Origin: Torymus aiolomorphi
Lineage: Eukaryota > Arthropoda > Insecta > Hymenoptera > Torymidae
Length of the DNA: 64,000 bases
Assembly (NCBI GenBank): GCA_036365515.1
Contig: CM070873.1
Location: 44,817,157 to 44,881,156, forward strand
Direction: 5' to 3'
A model generated the notes under the pieces. It was not told the DNA's origin. It saw nothing but the letters and a program-made list of their open reading frames with translations, and ran no database searches. This document shows, piece after piece, positions 62,216 to 64,000 of this stretch (position 1 is the stretch's first letter; each line of letters starts with the position of its first letter). The translations under genes and the position numbers were made by a program.

Positions 62216-62977
62216 TTATATGTATATGCAAGGGGTTCCCCGATGATGCTCGACTTTTTTTTTAGAAGGGGGTGGCGAGGGGTGTCTAGATTTTGGGAAT
62301 CGAGTGTGCGAGCGAAGGATTGGGGGTGAGTTTAGATGATGCGTGGAGAAAATTTTTTCCGTTTTGTTGTGGGTGAGGGATATAGATTTTTATGAAAAAG
62401 TTGTTGCAAAAATTATTTTACTACAAGTTTTCGATAATCTTTACTATTTCAGATACTACTCCTCGCGTTAAAAAAAAAATAGTTTCTCTTCTTAAAGAAT
62501 ATTGCTTCACTTTTTATTCGATTTTTTTTCGATTTTCTTTTTATACTTATATACATTTGAAAGTAAAATACTCTTTTAATTATAAATATTTTAGGCATTT
62601 ATGACATTGCATATTTTATATTTATCACCCTTTCATAATCAACCTTCTGTTACTGATTTAAACACGACTCTTACTATATGTGACTGTTGTCTTCACGAGA
62701 TTTTTGTATGAACATGATTAAGTAATTTATTGTAAAAAAGTCAAAATTACAAAACATAATTTGTTATAAAATCCCATTTTAATAATCACATGGTTCACCC
62801 AGTGATGTTTCAGAAATACTTATACCTACATTTTAGTCCATTCTATGATTCTACATATAATTAGTGAGAATCTTTCAAATCATACATTATCTTCGATTAG
62901 ATAAAAAAAAAGCTATAGATATATCACATTCAAGATGGAATCAACCAAATTTTGTTCAACGAAAAATATATAAAACT

Positions 62978-62983
62978 TTTATT
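62978..62983 (-). terminator. Poly(A) signal of the GatA gene
   Basis: A canonical AATAAA (TTTATT on the plus strand) lies about 40 bases past the TGA stop of the GatA gene, a normal distance for a short insect 3'UTR. Confidence 0.8.
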
Positions 62984-63021
62984 TACATTACAAACAACGT
63001 CAACTTCGCATAAAAAGTAGA

Positions 63022-64000
63022 TCACTTTATCAGGCTCTCGTCCTTGACCGTGAGTCTGGGAAACTTGACAACGTCCTCGATCCACTTGGCCACCCCGAGG
63101 ATCCTCTCCTCGCAGAACTTGGGCCCCATCAGCTGCAGCGACAGAGGCATGCCGTTCCTGGACAACTTAATCGGCACGCTAACCGCCGGGATACCTGCCA
63201 TATTAGCGGATTGCGTGCAGAAATCCTGGACAGAACACTGGGTCTGATTGTCAGCGGCGATGAAGTCGTGGTAGCGTGGCGCCTCGCTGAGCGTCGTCGG
63301 CGTCAGGAGGAGATCGACACCGGATTGCCAGACCTGCTCGAAGTCATCGGCTATCAGCCGCCTCACCTTCATCGCCCGCACGAAGTAGTCCTCGTAGTTG
63401 TCATCGAGGAGGAAGTAGTTGCCGGCCAGGATGCGGCTGCGCACGATGTCGTTGAAGCCCTCGCTGCGCGTCTTGGCGTAGAGCTCCTCGGTGGAGAGTC
63501 TTTCGTCGGCACGGTGCCCGTACTCCAGGCCGTCGTAGCGAGCCATGTTGCTCGCCACCTCGCATTGATTCAGCACCGAGTAGCAGACGATAGAGTACTC
63601 CGTGTGAGGGAGGGATACCGGGATTATTCGAGCGCCTGCTTCCTCCAGGAGCTCGCTCACCTCCACCCAGTTGGAGTCTACTTCTTCGGTGAGAGCGGAG
63701 CAACGGTATTCCTTGGGCAGGCCTATTCTGAGGCCACTTACGTCTACTGGTGAGGGCAATTCGAAGGGTGTGATGGGTGCTTTTACGGTGGTGGAGTCTA
63801 GTGGATCTGGACCAGCTATTTTGTTGAGTATTAGAATGGCATCGTTAACTGTTCTGGTGAGGATGCCAGGTACATCCATTGAGTTTACCAGGGGAATGAG
63901 TCCATGGCGCGATACCAACCCATATGTTGGTTTAAGACCAACTAGACCGCAGTACGAAGCAGGGTTACGAGTGGATCCTCCTGAATCAGAGCCAATGGCA
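63022..64000 (-). CDS. QRSL1: Mitochondrial glutamyl-tRNA(Gln) amidotransferase subunit A (GatA), 3' part; 5' end lies outside the window
   Basis: GatA is the amidase subunit of the GatCAB complex, which frees ammonia from glutamine so that Glu-tRNA(Gln) can be converted to Gln-tRNA(Gln) in mitochondria. About 325 residues are visible without an intron. The frame stays open to the window edge: translating the last 82 bases gives [18 protein letters not shown] and then GLKPTYG. This is the amidase signature, and the Ser of GGS (about visible residue 9) corresponds to the family's nucleophile. Family-typical blocks follow: [53 protein letters not shown] and [10 protein letters not shown]. The catalytic Lys and cis-Ser should lie upstream, outside the window. 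The TTG (Leu) codon at 63918 is not the start, because coding continues upstream. The stop is TGA at 63022-63024. Full-length GatA is about 480-530 residues, so roughly the last two thirds is here. I see no frameshift or missing motif. Confidence 0.97.
   Translation of the reverse strand, partial: AIGSDSGGSTRNPASYCGLVGLKPTYGLVSRHGLIPLVNSMDVPGILTRTVNDAILILNKIAGPDPLDSTTVKAPITPFELPSPVDVSGLRIGLPKEYRCSALTEEVDSNWVEVSELLEEAGARIIPVSLPHTEYSIVCYSVLNQCEVASNMARYDGLEYGHRADERLSTEELYAKTRSEGFNDIVRSRILAGNYFLLDDNYEDYFVRAMKVRRLIADDFEQVWQSGVDLLLTPTTLSEAPRYHDFIAADNQTQCSVQDFCTQSANMAGIPAVSVPIKLSRNGMPLSLQLMGPKFCEERILGVAKWIEDVVKFPRLTVKDESLIK

Noticed and set aside
63044..63753. Plus-strand frames of 67 and 180 codons opposite the GatA gene
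   Set aside because: They are antisense shadows of a strongly conserved minus-strand coding region.

Overview
This looks like insect nuclear DNA, most likely from a hymenopteran (a parasitoid wasp or relative). That placement is inference. It rests on long non-coding stretches, very frequent CpG (CGCG and GCGC tracts beside TATA tracts), many (GA)n/(CT)n and (CA)n/(GT)n microsatellites, spliced animal-type gene signals, and a mitochondrial-type amidotransferase gene. There are no bacterial-style operons. Almost all of the listed small open frames are accidental readings of microsatellites or CpG-rich spacer.

Genes. The one certain gene is at the right edge on the minus strand: the 3' part of the mitochondrial glutamyl-tRNA(Gln) amidotransferase subunit A (QRSL1/GatA), 63022-64000, with its poly(A) signal. 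A strong candidate first coding exon of a secreted or membrane protein lies at 40404-40557 (minus), with a TATA-like box upstream, a signal-anchor-like hydrophobic stretch and a consensus splice donor. On the same strand, 25 kb downstream, 15268/15269 carries a back-to-back acceptor/donor (polypyrimidine-CCAG|GTGAGT), which is what a recursive splice (ratchet) site looks like. The left 40 kb may therefore be one giant first intron. A weaker candidate first exon and promoter lie at 61765-62020 (minus).

Mobile DNA. At least nine terminal-inverted-repeat elements share CACTGAG/CACGGAG termini, and most have a TA target duplication, as Tc1/mariner-type MITEs do. Their interiors differ greatly. 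Two are simple palindromes of one subfamily (13956-14168, 41100-41351) and one is a near-perfect hairpin (23455-23687). Three carry tRNA-like Pol III boxes: 15512-16231, and the inverted pair 49173-50172 / 51868-52872. One is 4 kb and contains a threefold repeat of a ~1.4 kb unit (41641-45731), itself invaded by another member (42532-42821). The most striking, 37285-38432, contains a compact three-exon minus-strand gene encoding an 86-residue SAM-domain protein, with a GC-AG first intron and its own poly(A) signal.

Other palindromic (foldback) elements of different families lie at 4026-4942, 5470-6033, 50420-50682, 53236-53916, 53925-54665, 56385-57177 (with a nested palindrome), 57296-57579 and 58393-58851. 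The 49-59 kb segment is thus a nest of inverted repeats. Two tandem ~97-nt hairpins at 9511-9708 resemble small-RNA precursors.

The rest (about 1-4 kb, 7.7-9.5 kb, 10-13.9 kb, 16.2-23.4 kb, 23.7-37.3 kb, 45.7-49.1 kb and 58.9-61.7 kb) is CpG-rich or AT-rich spacer with microsatellites, in which I can support no gene.
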